Below are positions 1-15,700 of a DNA stretch of 27,246 nucleotides, piece by piece (positions within the stretch are counted from its first letter, which is position 1; each line of letters starts with the position of its first letter). Source of the stretch: Isohypsibius dastychi (lineage: Eukaryota; Tardigrada; Eutardigrada; Parachela; Isohypsibiidae); contig JAQIWT010000227.1 in the NCBI GenBank assembly GCA_034696485.1, positions 1 through 27,246 on the forward strand, given 5' to 3'. Under the pieces are notes generated by a model, which worked only from the letters and a program-made list of their open reading frames with translations, ran no database searches and was not told the origin of the DNA. The position numbers and the translations under genes were made by a program.

Positions 1-80
1 AACGCCCGTGAGCGCAATCAACGCCCGTGCAACACCCGTGAGCGCAATGAAACGCCCGTGTACACCCGTGAGCGCAAAGT
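1..80. repeat. 30-bp tandem repeat at the left edge
   Basis: About 2.7 copies of a 30-bp unit start at bases 1, 31 and 61. Each copy opens with AACGCCCGTG or a one- or two-base variant, followed by AGCGCAA. A second CGCCCGTG core sits in the last third of units 1 and 2. The array is GC-rich in an AT-rich region and is cut by the window edge, so its true length is unknown. It fits a minisatellite. Nothing here resembles a telomere repeat. Confidence 0.85.
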
Positions 81-537
81 CGACCTTTAATTATACCATT
101 AACTGATTTCGTTTTCGTTTCTTTTTGGGGATTAATTTGTATTTGTTCAAATTGTTTTCAGAAGCGCACAAAACAACTGGCAGAATGAAATCAGCAAATT
201 TCGCTAACATAAGCAGATGTTCGGTTCGGTTTTTGGTGTTTAAGATTAAAACAACACAAAAAAGTCTTGATTTGAATTCTGAACTGACGATTTAAAGTGA
301 TAATTTAAACCAGCAATTTATTCAATCAAAATCTGTATATCTTAATTTCTATAAATCAAAATCTGTTTATCCAAAATCTGACGAATCTGAATCTGATAAA
401 CCATCAAAACCGATGATTTCTTTCTCTTTTTAGACACAAGCATTGCTGGCGGAAAACGTGTGGCGGCATTGAGGAAGACAAAAGAAGCAACGTGATCAAT
501 ACCGCATCGGCACCTTCTTTGTTTGTTCAACTTTATT
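81..537. other. Non-coding stretch downstream of CNBD2
   Basis: AT-rich sequence with no convincing gene. The only structure seen is a loose cluster of five AATCTG words between 328 and 395, three of them within AAAATCTG, which looks like a degenerate short repeat. A second AATAAA on the minus strand (317-322) could be an alternative polyadenylation signal for the CNBD2-like gene. Confidence 0.6.
532..537 (-). terminator. Polyadenylation signal of the CNBD2-like gene
   Basis: AATAAA on the minus strand directly after the TAA stop at 538-540. If used, the 3' UTR is only a few tens of bases long. Confidence 0.5.
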
Positions 538-3500
538 TTATTTCAGTGAGTTCAATCGGTATTTTCTATACATTGTAAAAAATTTGGCATTCTCTTCCGC
601 TTGAAGTTTCGTCCAGTAATTCCTCAAATGGGCTTTTTTGTATGTTTTCCAAGACTGTAGCGCCAGCCATTCAGCCAAGATTTGCTCATCAGACGGGATT
701 GCGTCTTCGAGATCTGCTTTTAAATCCTCCAGGAACTGATTACGGTTGGCTTTTTCAAAAACGGAGCGCGGGATAGTCAGACACTCTAATGTTGTCAGAG
801 TTATTATGTGACTTCGTCGTAGATTCTCGCCAACACCGAAATAATCCCCTTCCTTGAACTGCAATAAATAAATCGGTAAATCAAAAACCAGCTGGAAGAT
901 TTCGCAAAATAGAATGTCACAAATTCACTGGTAACAACCGAAATTTCATTCATGGCGTAATATTCAGCAACATATGAGCACATACTTGTGGTAGTTAATT
1001 ATTCTTTTTTTTCTCCCAGAGAAACTGTTAAGGCAAGTAGAAAGCAAGTAGACACACTTCGATAAATAATCTATATATAAAGAACACAACCGTTTAATTT
1101 AGAATAAAGAAATTTAGATTAAAATAAAGACCAAATAAATCGTTCGCTTCGCGGCAATTATTGACTGATTTGGACTGTGCAAAACCGTCGTTTTATCGCT
1201 TTCGAATAAACCTGAATTTCTTCGATAGAAATTCAGAATTATTATCGTACCGCTCACAAGTCACGAAAACGATAATTAGGATTTTAGCTGGCGAACCACC
1301 AGCTTATTTACCTGATTATTTTCTATGAAAAATATGACGTTTCAGTCTGTTTTTCCGTCTTTACTCACTTATAAGCCCGTAGTTACCCGAGCTAATAATC
1401 AGATAGTGATCAGCGCGAAAAAAGCTGCAGATTCAAGTTTTCGATTTCTAAATATGTAATGTTCGTAATGTTCCCTTGTCAATTCTTAAAAAAATTGAAG
1501 ATGTGATGACATTGTTTTTCTACTCGAAGACCGAGCCACATGCGCTACGTATCCAGAACAGCCTCATTTATGGTCGTAGTCATACAATAGTGTAGAGAAT
1601 GGGATTGCCCTTTTATCGACCAGCGTTCTACACATTTACAGATACTTTCATTAACAAAATAAAACCGCGGTAAAATGAGCAGGCAATTTAGATTTTCTAC
1701 AACTGATCAAACAGAATCTGATAATACAAGAACTTGTTTTACAAATTTTAATACTAAATCAGAATGCTTCTTGAACTGTTTATTACCGAATATTTCTCAC
1801 ACGTCAGTCATCACGTTTCAAAAAAACGAACCTCAGTTATGTGTAAATGATGCCCTTCCAGTTCAGGATGTTCCTTCAACTTAGACGGCGGTATCCATCT
1901 CCTCTCATCTTCCGGATCCAAGGCTTGATAAAGCGGATTTCTGAAATCCTTTCCGAAGTATGATCTTTCAAAAACAACATCCTTGACCATCGAGCATCTG
2001 CCTTTTTGAATAAAATACGAAAATGCCGACGGACCAAAAACATCCGTTAAAATCGGCTTGTTGGCCTCGAATGTAATCACCGAGGAATTCTCATTCAGAA
2101 TTTTCAGTTCAGCATCCGTCCAGCTTTCGAATATCTGCGCGCTCCGAAGCACCGCAAACCTTTCATCGAAGAGCGCTTCGAACGAACTGCGGAGTATTTC
2201 GTTGAAGGGGTCTTCGTCGACTCGAAGCAATTCCACATCGCCTTGCGTCGTACCGGTACTTCTTCGTTCATCAACGTTGAGGAGCTCGATTTCGCCGATG
2301 ATGCTGTTGGGGCCACGCACTCCGAGCGGATAATAGTTCTTCCGACCGGTCCGAGAGTCGGTGTCACTGGCTTTGAAACTGACGGATCCGGTGAGAATGA
2401 AATACATGGAGTATGGCTCATGACCTTGACGCAACCTGAAAAACACAAACTGTCAAAATTTAAGTAAACACATTTCCTCATTCGTCACATTTAACTCATA
2501 CAGTATTAATATCAGAATCGCCATCAGTGATTTCAGAATTATCTCTACGAAAGTAAATGCAGGGTTCGCTAACATTCGCTAACAGTTCTTCGTATAATAA
2601 TACACGACCGCTGCACTGTACAAAACATTTCACAAATAAGTAACAATTTCATGAATCAGAGCTAAAGAAAGTAAAAGAAAACGAAGTTACCGAACCGAAT
2701 ATTTTGGGCGTAACCTCGAAAACAGGCTGAATTGATGGGATTCCGATCTGATTGATTATCCAAACTACATTACATGGGAAATTGTTATCCTTCTCTAACC
2801 AAAAAGCGTTTTCTAAGTAAGTGGCATTAAATTACAGTTTGGGATTTGGAAGTGCACCAAGGCAGGAATTACGGACGCATTCTATTTCTTCTTCTCCGCG
2901 ACCCTTAAAAAAGCAAACGTTTGGTTCATACCATTCACATTCCACTTGGTTTTCTACGTACTGTACATGTGCAATTCTAAACAGGAGTGAAATTTATTAG
3001 ACTAATAATATAATTTGATAGTTTGTGCACTTCGGGGACATTACATTAGTGGGAAAACCGGCACCAAAAGAGGTGAAGATGAAAAACAAATTTTTGTTTT
3101 AAGAAGAAAAATGGTTTGGAATGCGAGTCAAAGAGTGAACTTACAGTGGACGTGCATCATCAAACGAGTCGTATCGCGCCCAGACCGCCAACTTATTTCT
3201 CACTTCCGGTGTGAACTTGTCGAAACACTTATACCGCTCCAGAACTTTCGAAACAATGTCCAAATCTTCCGGCGTCCTCGCAATCGGATGCAACTTGAGC
3301 GAATGTTTTTCCGCTTCGGTCAGCCCGCTGATGACCCTTCGACTCGCCATAAAATCATTCACGCGAAAAAACACGACTTTCTTCGCTCCCGTGTGTTCAT
3401 CCGTACAAAAACTCTCGAACCCCTGATACTCATGTGCTTTTCTAATATCTTTCGCCCATCGCAAATTAATCATAACAACCCGGGCCAGTGCGCGAAGTTT

Positions 3501-3977
3501 GCAAACTGCTGGTGGCTTATATTCTTCTTCTTCGTCATCGCTGGTTTCCGATCCGGTCGAAATACCATCAACCGAATCCATTTTGTCCATTAATTTCTCC
3601 CATCGATCCAAATCTTCCAAATGTTTCGAGATCACAGGACCAGGTTCTGCATCTGGCACATCCAGAGCATCTGTTGGCGTCTTGACCCGTTCACCCATAA
3701 TCTTCTTCTTCCCTTCATCTTTCTTCTCCGGTTTTACTCCAGGTGTCTCAGAGGGTAAAACTTTCTTCTCATTCTGGATAACTGGTACAACTTCCGGTGG
3801 ACTGGTTTCAGGTGCGGGGGCTTCATCTTTTCCAACTGCGGATTTTGAGGCGTTTTAAAATTCAGATCAGCCAGACTGGATTAGCTTACTAGGATTCTCA
3901 GCGTTTTCCGGTGCAAGATTTTCTGGAACAACATCCGGTGGTGGAACGTTAGAGTTAACCGTTTCAGATTCAGACAT
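538..3977 (-). CDS. CNBD2: Cyclic nucleotide-binding domain-containing protein 2-like
   Basis: Four coding exons on the minus strand: 3977-3890, 3835-3145, 2435-1832 and 858-538. The phases (1, 2, 0) match at every junction and give 567 aa, close to the roughly 576 aa of human CNBD2. Residues 1-110 are acidic, proline-rich and low-complexity. A helical region follows. The first cyclic-nucleotide fold spans about 240-340 and has the pattern LRQGHEPYSMYFILTGS (261-277). Its phosphate-binding cassette keeps Gly307-Glu308 and Arg317-Arg318. The second fold (about 360-505) has FGVGENLRRSH (468-478), which lacks the usual Gly-Glu pair and may not bind ligand. In mouse the family is a cAMP-binding protein needed for sperm function; that role is inferred here. 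The frame is open upstream of the chosen ATG as far as about 4106, but no earlier in-frame ATG was seen. Confidence 0.87.
859..1831 (-). other. CNBD2 intron 3
   Basis: A 973-bp intron with donor GTTCGT and acceptor TTGCAG. It separates the two halves of the second cyclic-nucleotide fold. It contains one clean stem-loop (1212-1236): 9-bp arms CTGAATTTC/GAAATTCAG around a 7-base loop. No gene was seen inside. Confidence 0.75.
2436..3144 (-). other. CNBD2 intron 2
   Basis: A 709-bp intron with donor GTAAGT and acceptor TTTCAG. It is phase 2, splitting a Leu codon (residue 260) within the first cyclic-nucleotide fold. Nothing else was recognised in it. Confidence 0.75.
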
Positions 3978-4612
3978 GATTTTTGAACGAGGATGGAAAC
4001 AGCGGATGTAACCATAGTGCTGGGTAGCGGTCCTAGCGGAAGCGTTACTTCCGGTTGGACAATTTGATTCCAGCCGATTCCGAAAATATCTCCCGAAACG
4101 AAACAAATAAATCGGGAAGCGGAATGAGAACTTACGATTTGAATAGAACCGCTCAGAACTGACGAATGGATTTCAAGTTCGACAATTGGTTTTTATTTTC
4201 GGAATTAAATACAACGAAGTCTGCTATTTGAATTTTGGTTGTAAAAGCAGTTTCGATGAAATGGATTATTAGAACCAGAAGCAGAAAATAATTTCACTTA
4301 GCATCGAAAATTCAGCGCTGAATATCGAATCAGGCAACTGACAACAACGAGGAATTCCATGTTTCAAGCATGGCAGAACAGTAACAAAACAGATCGACTT
4401 GGTTCCTCCCGAAAATCGACGGGTACAAAAATTTCGAAGTGCGATCCAGCTTCGAAATTCCAAATCAGTACCTGAAACAAGGAACGATGTATTGGATAAA
4501 GTTGATGAGATTAAAACTAAAGAGTGCTGAGCAGATAAACTTGAATTCACGAAAAAATCTTTTTTTCAACACGATAACTTTATCAAAATCGGTCAGATCC
4601 CGAAAAATTGTC
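3978..4612 (-). promoter_or_regulatory. PHF5A 3' UTR and CNBD2 upstream region
   Basis: This stretch lies between two minus-strand genes. The right part should be the PHF5A 3' UTR, ending near the AATAAA at 4192-4197. The left part should hold the CNBD2 promoter and 5' UTR. An ETS-like ACCGGAAGT lies at 4047-4055 (minus strand), about 70 bases upstream of the CNBD2 ATG. A good donor (GTAAGT) on the minus strand near 4130-4135 suggests a possible 5' UTR intron, but I could not fix its acceptor. Confidence 0.45.
4192..4197 (-). terminator. Candidate PHF5A polyadenylation signal
   Basis: AATAAA on the minus strand about 415 bases after the PHF5A stop. It is the first canonical signal I see downstream of that gene. 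Confidence 0.45.
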
Positions 4613-4945
4613 TTACGTTTTTTTGAATCCATATTTTTTCCTTTCGTAGAACAGGTCCGTTTTCGCGCTGCCCAGATTGACGATCTTCGGACAGCCATCT
4701 CTATCTTTTTCCACAATTGTGCATTCCTTGCAGTAATACGCGTCCGACACTCCCGGTCCCCCGCAGATCACGCATCTTCCTTGATATGATCCATAGTTAC
4801 ATTCATCACATATCCGAACAAGCGTAGAAGGCCGAACATACGAATCACAAATAACGCATTTTCCATCACATTTCTCGCATAATCTGCCAATGGCGACTCC
4901 TGGCTGTTTCCTGCAGAAAATCAGATCCGGATGATGCTTGGCCAT
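4613..4945 (-). CDS. PHF5A: PHD finger-like domain protein 5A (SF3b subunit)
   Basis: Single-exon gene of 110 aa, the same length as human PHF5A and almost identical to it throughout. PHF5A (yeast Rds3) is a zinc-knot subunit of the SF3b complex of U2 snRNP and helps recognise the branch point. The CxxC pairs are present (Cys23/26, 30/33, 46/49, 58/61, 72/75), together with Cys11 and Cys85. Lys29 and Tyr36, known for acetylation and for pladienolide sensitivity, are conserved. Two differences from human stand out: Pro15 instead of Ala, as in yeast, and Ser40 instead of Cys. Position 40 is also not Cys in yeast, so it should not be a zinc ligand. The gene lies head-to-head with DDX47. A TTGTTCAG acceptor-like site just 5' of the ATG could end a 5' UTR intron. 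Confidence 0.97.
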   Translation of the reverse strand: MAKHHPDLIFCRKQPGVAIGRLCEKCDGKCVICDSYVRPSTLVRICDECNYGSYQGRCVICGGPGVSDAYYCKECTIVEKDRDGCPKIVNLGSAKTDLFYERKKYGFKKT

Positions 4946-5335
4946 TCTGATTTCTTCTGAACAAAATCGTTATGGAAAACTGTTGCGAATTCGGAGCTCC
5001 CGATTGTAGAAGCAATTTTTCCCGAATTTATTTCAAACGACTCGAAATCACAATGCTGTTTGTGCGATGAAAGAACGGACGCAGGAAAACTGGGCAGCTC
5101 CGTGTTGGCGCATTCCAATCGCAATTGGATTCTGCTACACCTGCTACGCTTATTCGCTGGATTTCATGTGTTTCGTGCTTTGATTTTTGATTGATTCTAT
5201 GCAGCTCGATTGTGAAATCAAAATAGTTCCGAAATTTCACAGCTTGTTTCTGTTTTGGAATTTCTTTCGTGTTACTCTACCAAATTTCGAGTATTGCTGT
5301 CGGGATCGTGTCACTTAATTCTTCGTGTGGAAGTG
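4946..5335. promoter_or_regulatory. Shared upstream region of PHF5A and DDX47
   Basis: Only 390 bp separate the divergent start codons of PHF5A (minus) and DDX47 (plus), so both promoters and both 5' UTRs must fit here. No TATA box stands out near either start. A bidirectional promoter is inferred from geometry only. Confidence 0.55.
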
Positions 5336-8701
<3,366 letters not shown>

Positions 8702-9718
8702 CTGTTTGGGCGAGACAGAATCTTTTTGTTGATGTTTGTGGTGCGAAATTGCGTCTGTTTTTGGACTTTTATGAGTTTGCTAAGTTGAATGGAATGGAAA
8801 CAATAAACCTTGCTCTTTTTCCTTCCGTCTTTGCAACTTCTGAAATGGTTGATGTTTTCGCACTTTCCAAATTTGATAAATTTCTCAATCTGTTCCGAAT
8901 TTCTATTTATAATTGTACAGTAGCATTCCTATAATCAATTGATTTTTTGGAAAATTATTGTTGCTCATTTTCATTTAACTCACATTTATCTTTCATTTAT
9001 CTTGTCAAGCAATCAGTTTTTGAGAATATTCAGTTGTGTGTTCAGTTGTTGTGAATAATATGCGAAAGGAAAATTCAACGTCTTTCTGCTTGCTTTCAAA
9101 TGATCGAATGGAGTTTTTATTTTGTTTGTTACATTTTTTTGAAAAAAACTGAACTCCGGGGTCGAAAATTTTATCAGTTGTTTTGATCAAAATTCACTCT
9201 GTGATAACGCTAAGACTATTTTGGGACACATAATCGTTCACCTCGCCTGAATTTTGTGTTACAGTGCTCGTTATCCCTCATTTCCCTGTACAACCCTAAT
9301 TCAGCTGGGCAAAGGCCAGATAGATAAGCGCTGTGACGTACGCTCGATGTGGTGGAGGTGTGGCTACCTGGTGAACTTGACGAATCCCCTAGCCGAAAAA
9401 GGTAAGCACAGATTGGAGTTGCATTTCCCTTCGTTCGTTTCTGTTTCTGAAAATCCAAGCAAGCTCACTCTCTCGTTTCATTTTCAGAACAGAATAATCA
9501 ACAGGCCGGCAGCTTGTTATGGCCAGTTTGCGAGTTTGCTTTGCTCTCTGAATATCCCCCGACCATTGCCTTCTCGTCTGCGAGGAGATTTCTCCGCAGG
9601 TAGCTTTGCTGTTATGAGTTTGGAAAAGTCTACTAGGTCAGCTCTTTGATCATCATCATTTCTGCTTTGAATCTGGGATTATATACAAATTGGATTTTGA
9701 ATTCCACGTGCTGGAAAA
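8702..9718 (+). promoter_or_regulatory. DDX47 3' UTR and EPB41L5 promoter/5' UTR
   Basis: The left end is the DDX47 3' UTR, about 120 bases. A GC-richer patch follows at 9280-9380 with a CRE-like TGACGTA (9334-9340), a likely promoter or first-exon area for EPB41L5. A good donor at 9402 (G/GTAAGC) and acceptor at 9487 (TTTTCAG) define a plausible 86-bp 5' UTR intron. At least two short upstream ORFs starting with ATG lie between 9488 and 9718. Confidence 0.45.
8802..8807 (+). terminator. DDX47 polyadenylation signal
   Basis: AATAAA 100 bases after the DDX47 stop, in the expected orientation, followed by a T-rich stretch. Confidence 0.7.
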
Positions 9719-12700
9719 ATGGGATTACTGCGCTTTCTGAGCAGAAGACGACCGGGAAAAGGTGTGCGTTTGGAAAATGGCCCGGATCATTTGAAACCAC
9801 CAAAAGGACATGTTGACTGCAAAGTGCAGTTGTTGGATGGCACGGATATGACGGTGTTTGTTCCGGTGAGTTTGTCAATTTATGAATCCGTGCCACATCG
9901 ATATGGCGCGAACTTCCGAATGAAGCACATGTCAGCGCTGTTGGAGTTTAGAAAAGTTGAATGACACTCGCTTTTAATTTTCTGAATCACGAAATGCTGT
10001 TGGCTTTTTCGTCAAGAAAATATCTTTTTGCGGTGATGATTTTGATTTTGATGAGGCAATAGACTGAAATCGCGAAACAGAATTTTTTCAAGGATTATTT
10101 TGCAGTTGTTCAGGACCGGAAGACCAAAAATTTGATGATGATAAATCGACATATTTTTCAATATCTGATTTTGATTCCTTTTTAGGCATTGTTTTTCTGC
10201 CTTAGAGATATGTTGATCGAAATTCGCGATAAGATCGACGCACAAAAACTCCGTTGTTGCAATTGTTTCTCATGATCGAGATTTACATCTATCTTGATCG
10301 TCATTCTTGCATTTGTCTACGATTTTCTGTACTGAAGTTCAGCAGTATAAGATTCGCGATTTTCGGCAAAGTGAAAGTATCCGAATCTTAATCTTGATTT
10401 TCGAATTTTGCAGACGAGCGATCTCGCATCGTCTACTTTTTGAGCTAAATTGTGATTGATTTTGTCTGACTCGGATATAATTATGACTTATTCGCCGATC
10501 TCTCGTTTCGATAAAAATCGCGCATGATGAATTGTGCCTTTGTATTTGTTTGTGCCATTTTTCTTGAGATTGTTGGTTAAGGAGCCCGTTGAATCAATAA
10601 TGTCTCAAGGGAAAGAGAGCTGGTCAGGTTTTGTAAACACCCTAATGTCCGCTGTTTTGGTTTGTGGTTATTTCAAGCTAGACATTTTTTGCATTTCAGT
10701 GAGAGAGCGGTTATCACATTTTTTTTCTTTGTTGTGTGCCCTCATCTCCGTAACTTGAGCACGTCGCACCGGCCTCCGTTTATGCTCGAGATAAATCGCG
10801 ATGAATAGGTGATTGGCATCGGTCAAATATGGAGCAGTTTTCGGTCGATCGGCCAGAACTGGCCGGACAATGGCGCATCCGTATGACGGCTGGCTAATTA
10901 TACAACTTGAGAAAACTTATAAGGATCCGGCTAAAATGAGCAACTGAAAAACACCCTTGACTCCATTTTACGGCTGGACTGTTTTTTTTGTCGTGGAAAA
11001 CATTTTCGAAATTCATAACCTACAGTATTTTTCTGCCGAAGTCTGCTTATTGTATTCGATGAAAAATTAATTTTTTGTTCCCGTAACAGAAATTGCAGTC
11101 TTGAAAATAATCCGGATTTTCGAACTGTTGTGTTTTGGAAGTTTTTAAGCTCTTAATTTGAGAGATATTTTAAAGAAATCAAGAGGTTCTTCGTTTTGAG
11201 CTGATTTGGTATTGTTTCTGACTTGCCACGTGTGCGAGTTTCCGGCCTTCGGGAAAAGAGTAGTTTGGCCAAGTTGAATAGATATATCTAGATCTAGATA
11301 TATCTATTCAACTTGGTTTGGCGATGATGGATGGAATGCTAGAAGAAACTGTATTTTTATTATTTTACACGCCGCAAAATCGAAAGTTATGGCAGGGTTT
11401 CTTTGAATGGTTTCGTCGTTCATAATTTTAGGTTGCAATTTCAGCGTTAACGTAAGAAATTTTAGGCCAAATGATATCGATTTACTGTATTGTTGATGAA
11501 GGAATAGCTGGTCAAGCACGGAAGACTTGTTTTGAATTGCACACTGTTCAATGAAAAATTATGAATCGGACAGTCTCGCTTGGGATATTTTGAATTTGCA
11601 ACTAGAATCTCCTTGACCCATTACCGTCTTTACTTATTCGCTCAAAGTAGCGGTAATATTGATTTTCCGCTGGATAATATGTCAGTTGGCCCGAAGGTGC
11701 GCCATAACTCGAATACTAATTTGACGAAACGGTAATTTCGGGAGCAACTCAATGATTTATGGTGAATAATATTTTCGCACGAACTGATCGATATTTCGTG
11801 ATGAAATAAGGATATGTTGATTTGAACCTTGAAGAATGGAATACCCTTGATTCCGCATGCGGTTTTGGTTTGTCACCTTTTGAGAACGGTATTAACCGCA
11901 GCTTTTGGCGCATTGTGCGTGTTTGTTGATTTAGGATCCTTTTTCCAGGTCGTCAAACCAGTTACTTTCAAAGAGCGTGGATTTAAATAAAGCTGCAGTG
12001 TTTGTGTTTTTTCATTAATTGAGCCGATTCAATTGATTCAGGTCAGGATCAGGGAAAAGTGGATTTGTGAGCTCGGATCGTGTTTATTGACACGCTTGCC
12101 GGTCAGGCTTCTTATTTTTCTTATCTTAATTGCTCGCTCCGTAATCACGAGCGCCGTAAAGGTGCGACTGTTTATCAGATAAAATATAGAAATTCAACGC
12201 TGGAATGCAGGATGGTTGTTTATGTTCTCAACATTTTTGTTGAGTTTCTAAATTATATTGTAGTTGCGTGGACATGATTGGCTTCTCCAGTGATATTTCT
12301 TAAAATGTTCCCACGATATTAGTAATTTCCACAAATGAATTCTGGTATTTAAACAGTAGAAACTTCGTAAAAAATAAACTCCAAATTTTTTTAACAAGGG
12401 TCTCATTTTTTTCAATGTTTCTAACGAATGAAGAAGTGGTAGAAATAATCTGCAAGTAAATTTGATGTTGAATCTGCCCTGTATTTTGTCAGATTTTGAA
12501 TGAATCAGTTTTCGGTTGACACAAAGTATTTCGTTACGGATAGTTGCGCAAGAACGCTTCCGCAAACAGGTCAGTGGTCAGAACATAATCGGAGAAGCTG
12601 ACAAGCCCAGAAGCGCGATTATCATATCGAAATTACCAATTACAAATAAGGAGACGCCCGAAATGCCACTGTCGCACGCCAGGTGGCTTCAACCAGAAGC

Positions 12701-15700
12701 CCCGGCATTCCCGGGTGAAATATGATTATATGCATATCAAACCGGGTGTTGAACAAGTCATTTCTTCCTACGCCCCAACCGGTGGCATCGAGTCCTTTTT
12801 CAACGGGAGGCTTTTATCCGGAAAATGATATGATCGCATCAGTATTCGAAGAACAATATCCAGACTGTAAATCTGAAACATTTCGAGCAGCTGGTTAGTG
12901 ATGAAAGAAAATCTGAGGGACCCTTTCAAAATTGGAAAATTAAATCGTGGTAGAAATTACCGAAAGACACAAAACTCAATTCAATATTTCAAGTTTAACG
13001 AAGGGTTTAATAACCGAAAATTGATAAAATTCCAATACATTTCAGCGTCTGAATTTTTTTGTCAGAGTTAGTTCTGTTTATGTTCGAAAATTGGTATTAA
13101 TTCGTCTTATTTTTTAGTGACGTTGCAGTGTTATATATTTTTTCAAATGTGATGTTCGAATTTTTTGGATCATTTAAAACTGAACCAGCTGCGCAGCGCA
13201 CTAGGAAAAATTCTTATCAATCATCTTTTCGGGTGGTTTCCAGTTGGAATGATATCCCGATGTATTTACAGTGACACCGGAAACTTGTATGTTCATCGCA
13301 AAATTGACAGGCGCCTGCGCATTTGTCGGAGTTTTCAAGTTAAAGTAGCCAGCTAGGAAAGGTCATCGACTTGAAATTCTCCACCGCAAAGTCAACAAGC
13401 TAACGCCGTTCTGATCGATCCAAAACCACTTGTCGCTTAAAATCCGAAACACTGCCGTGCTGAACAGAAAATTTTCTTGAAAACACTCGACATGGAAAGA
13501 AAGAAAAGTTCAATTTTAGCACCATACTTGCCCTTGTAGCCGTAAAGGCGGTAAACTTTTTAACGCTCGAAAAACTCTGATCAAAACATTCAATGCCAAA
13601 TCACGCTTTTATTCGACCTAAATAACAGACAAATTTGTTTTGTAATATTAAACACTAGTCTTTGAGCGAAGAACATGAGAAAAAACAGACTTAATCCGAC
13701 AAGACGATTAATTGAGTTGTTCTATTTTTTTAACCGGCTGATGAAATGAAAATGTCAAATCAGATAAAATAAAACGGTCTGGCTTTTGGCAGAATTGTCT
13801 CTAAATGCGGACCTTATGCCAGATGTTGCATTCACGTGAAAAATGTCACAGATATGGAAAACAAAGTGTTGAAAAGCGATGATGATACACATTGCAACGA
13901 TCATAAAAGTAGAAGCATGCAGTATTTCCGCATTGCTGAAACACTATTCAAAATTGATGAGCAAGGCGCCGAAAGTCGTCATAATCAGCAACTCTAATTA
14001 TCTCCTTGAAACTCCCACGACCGGCTGTTTCCGGCAACTCGACACCTCATCCGGTGTAAACACTTTTTACCGTGGAAAAACAAAACAAATCTTCCCAATA
14101 AATTTCAAATGAACGGTATGCTAATGAGCATAGAAAATTACTCTGTAGTTGGTGCTGGTATTTTATTTGTTTTTGCAAATTATTTAATAGAAGCCCAAAA
14201 CTTTTTTTTAGATTTTTTTATTAGATTTTCACACTCGTTGTTACCAAGTGTTGTTCACTACGTGTTAACCGTTCTTTTTTGCAGAAAAAAGCGTTGGCAC
14301 AGGAGCTTTATGACCAAGTCTACTACTCGCTGGATTTGATTGAGAAAGATTATTTTGGACTACAGTTTTCGGATACGCACCAAGTCAAGGTCAGTGAATT
14401 AATTTCCTTGGTCAAATTGAGTTGTCTTGATATCGTCTTGATAGCATCAAGTCAACTGTGACCGAATATCGAGTCTGCAGCTGCTGAACTACAGTATGAA
14501 TAAATTGTATTTTTGATTCGCAGGTCTGAAGCTGTAATTTCCTGTAATTTACGGCATTTTAGCTGCTAGTTTTCGTTGATTCACTGCGAATGATTTACGA
14601 CAATTTTTGAAGCCGCTGAAACATGCTTGTCTGTGAAGACAATATTGTAAAATTGTGTCCGAGTTCGAACTTTTGAGGCGACAGACTCTTGGTTTATCGT
14701 CGGAAAACAGATCACGTTATTTTTCTTGAAAAAATGTGCAGCTCCCGTGAATCCTTTTCATCATCACTTGCGGCATTTTCAATTTTTTCATCAGATCAAC
14801 TGGTATAAAATAGTTGAGAATATTTGAAGATTGATTTATGTTGCGGATTTTAGTTACACAGTCATTTTTTCACTTGAATATCCGGGAACAATCTTAGATA
14901 TAGCATATTTTTTTACGAAGACGCTGGCTTGAGGTAAACAAAGTCCCTCAACGGCTACCATTGCTGTTTGAGATTTATGACAAATGTGTTTCTACTCAAT
15001 GAGCCTTTTTTAGTGAGTTGTATTAATATGAACAACTTGTATAAAATTGCACATATTCAGAATGGTTATATTATGGGAAGAAAACATCAACATTTTTTCA
15101 AGTAGAAAATATCGAAAATCGCAAAAAAAAACTCAGTTCCTCTGAATTCTTGTCTAATACAAATATTGGGTTCATTCTCCGCAAATCTCGTATTTTTCCA
15201 TCTAATTATTGTTCTGTTTTTCAGCACTGGCTCGATCCAACGAAAACGATAAAAAAGCAGATGAAGAGTGAGTTTACTTGTTGATTATATTGTTTTTGAA
15301 TTCAAATCACCTCTGTTGTTGTTGTTTTTCTAGTTGGGCCTCCTTATACTTTACGATTCCGCGTAAAATTTTATTCCTTGGAGCCTCAGAATCTTCGCGA
15401 AGAATACACCAGGTTAGCGAATATTCACTTACTGCAGCTCGACTGGGATCTTTAACCTTTGAAGATGTTATTTCGCACTTGTGGCTAAACTGGTTTTTGA
15501 TGTTGGGGTGCGTTTTGCAGATATCAATTCTACCTGCAACTAAAGCAAGATATCCTAACCGGTCGGCTTGAATGTCCATTTGACGTTGCCGTTGAACTTT
15601 CAGCATACATTCTGCAATGTAAGCGGCGTGTTGGGCGACAAGAGCTACTTGAAATGTTCAGACAAAATTATATTCCCTGCCAAATTTATGCGTCATCTCA

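Noticed and set aside
2058-2467. Plus-strand open frames opposite the CNBD2-like gene
   Set aside because: They are antisense shadows of the third CNBD2 exon, with Ser/Arg-rich composition and no homology.
9254-9649. Plus-strand open frame of 131 codons upstream of EPB41L5
   Set aside because: It spans a likely 5' UTR intron (9402-9487), has no early ATG and no family resemblance. It is better read as 5' UTR and promoter sequence.
10849-10864. Short inverted repeat CGGCCAG-AA-CTGGCCG
   Set aside because: Its arms are only 7 bp and it has no flanking repeats, so it is too short to claim as an element.
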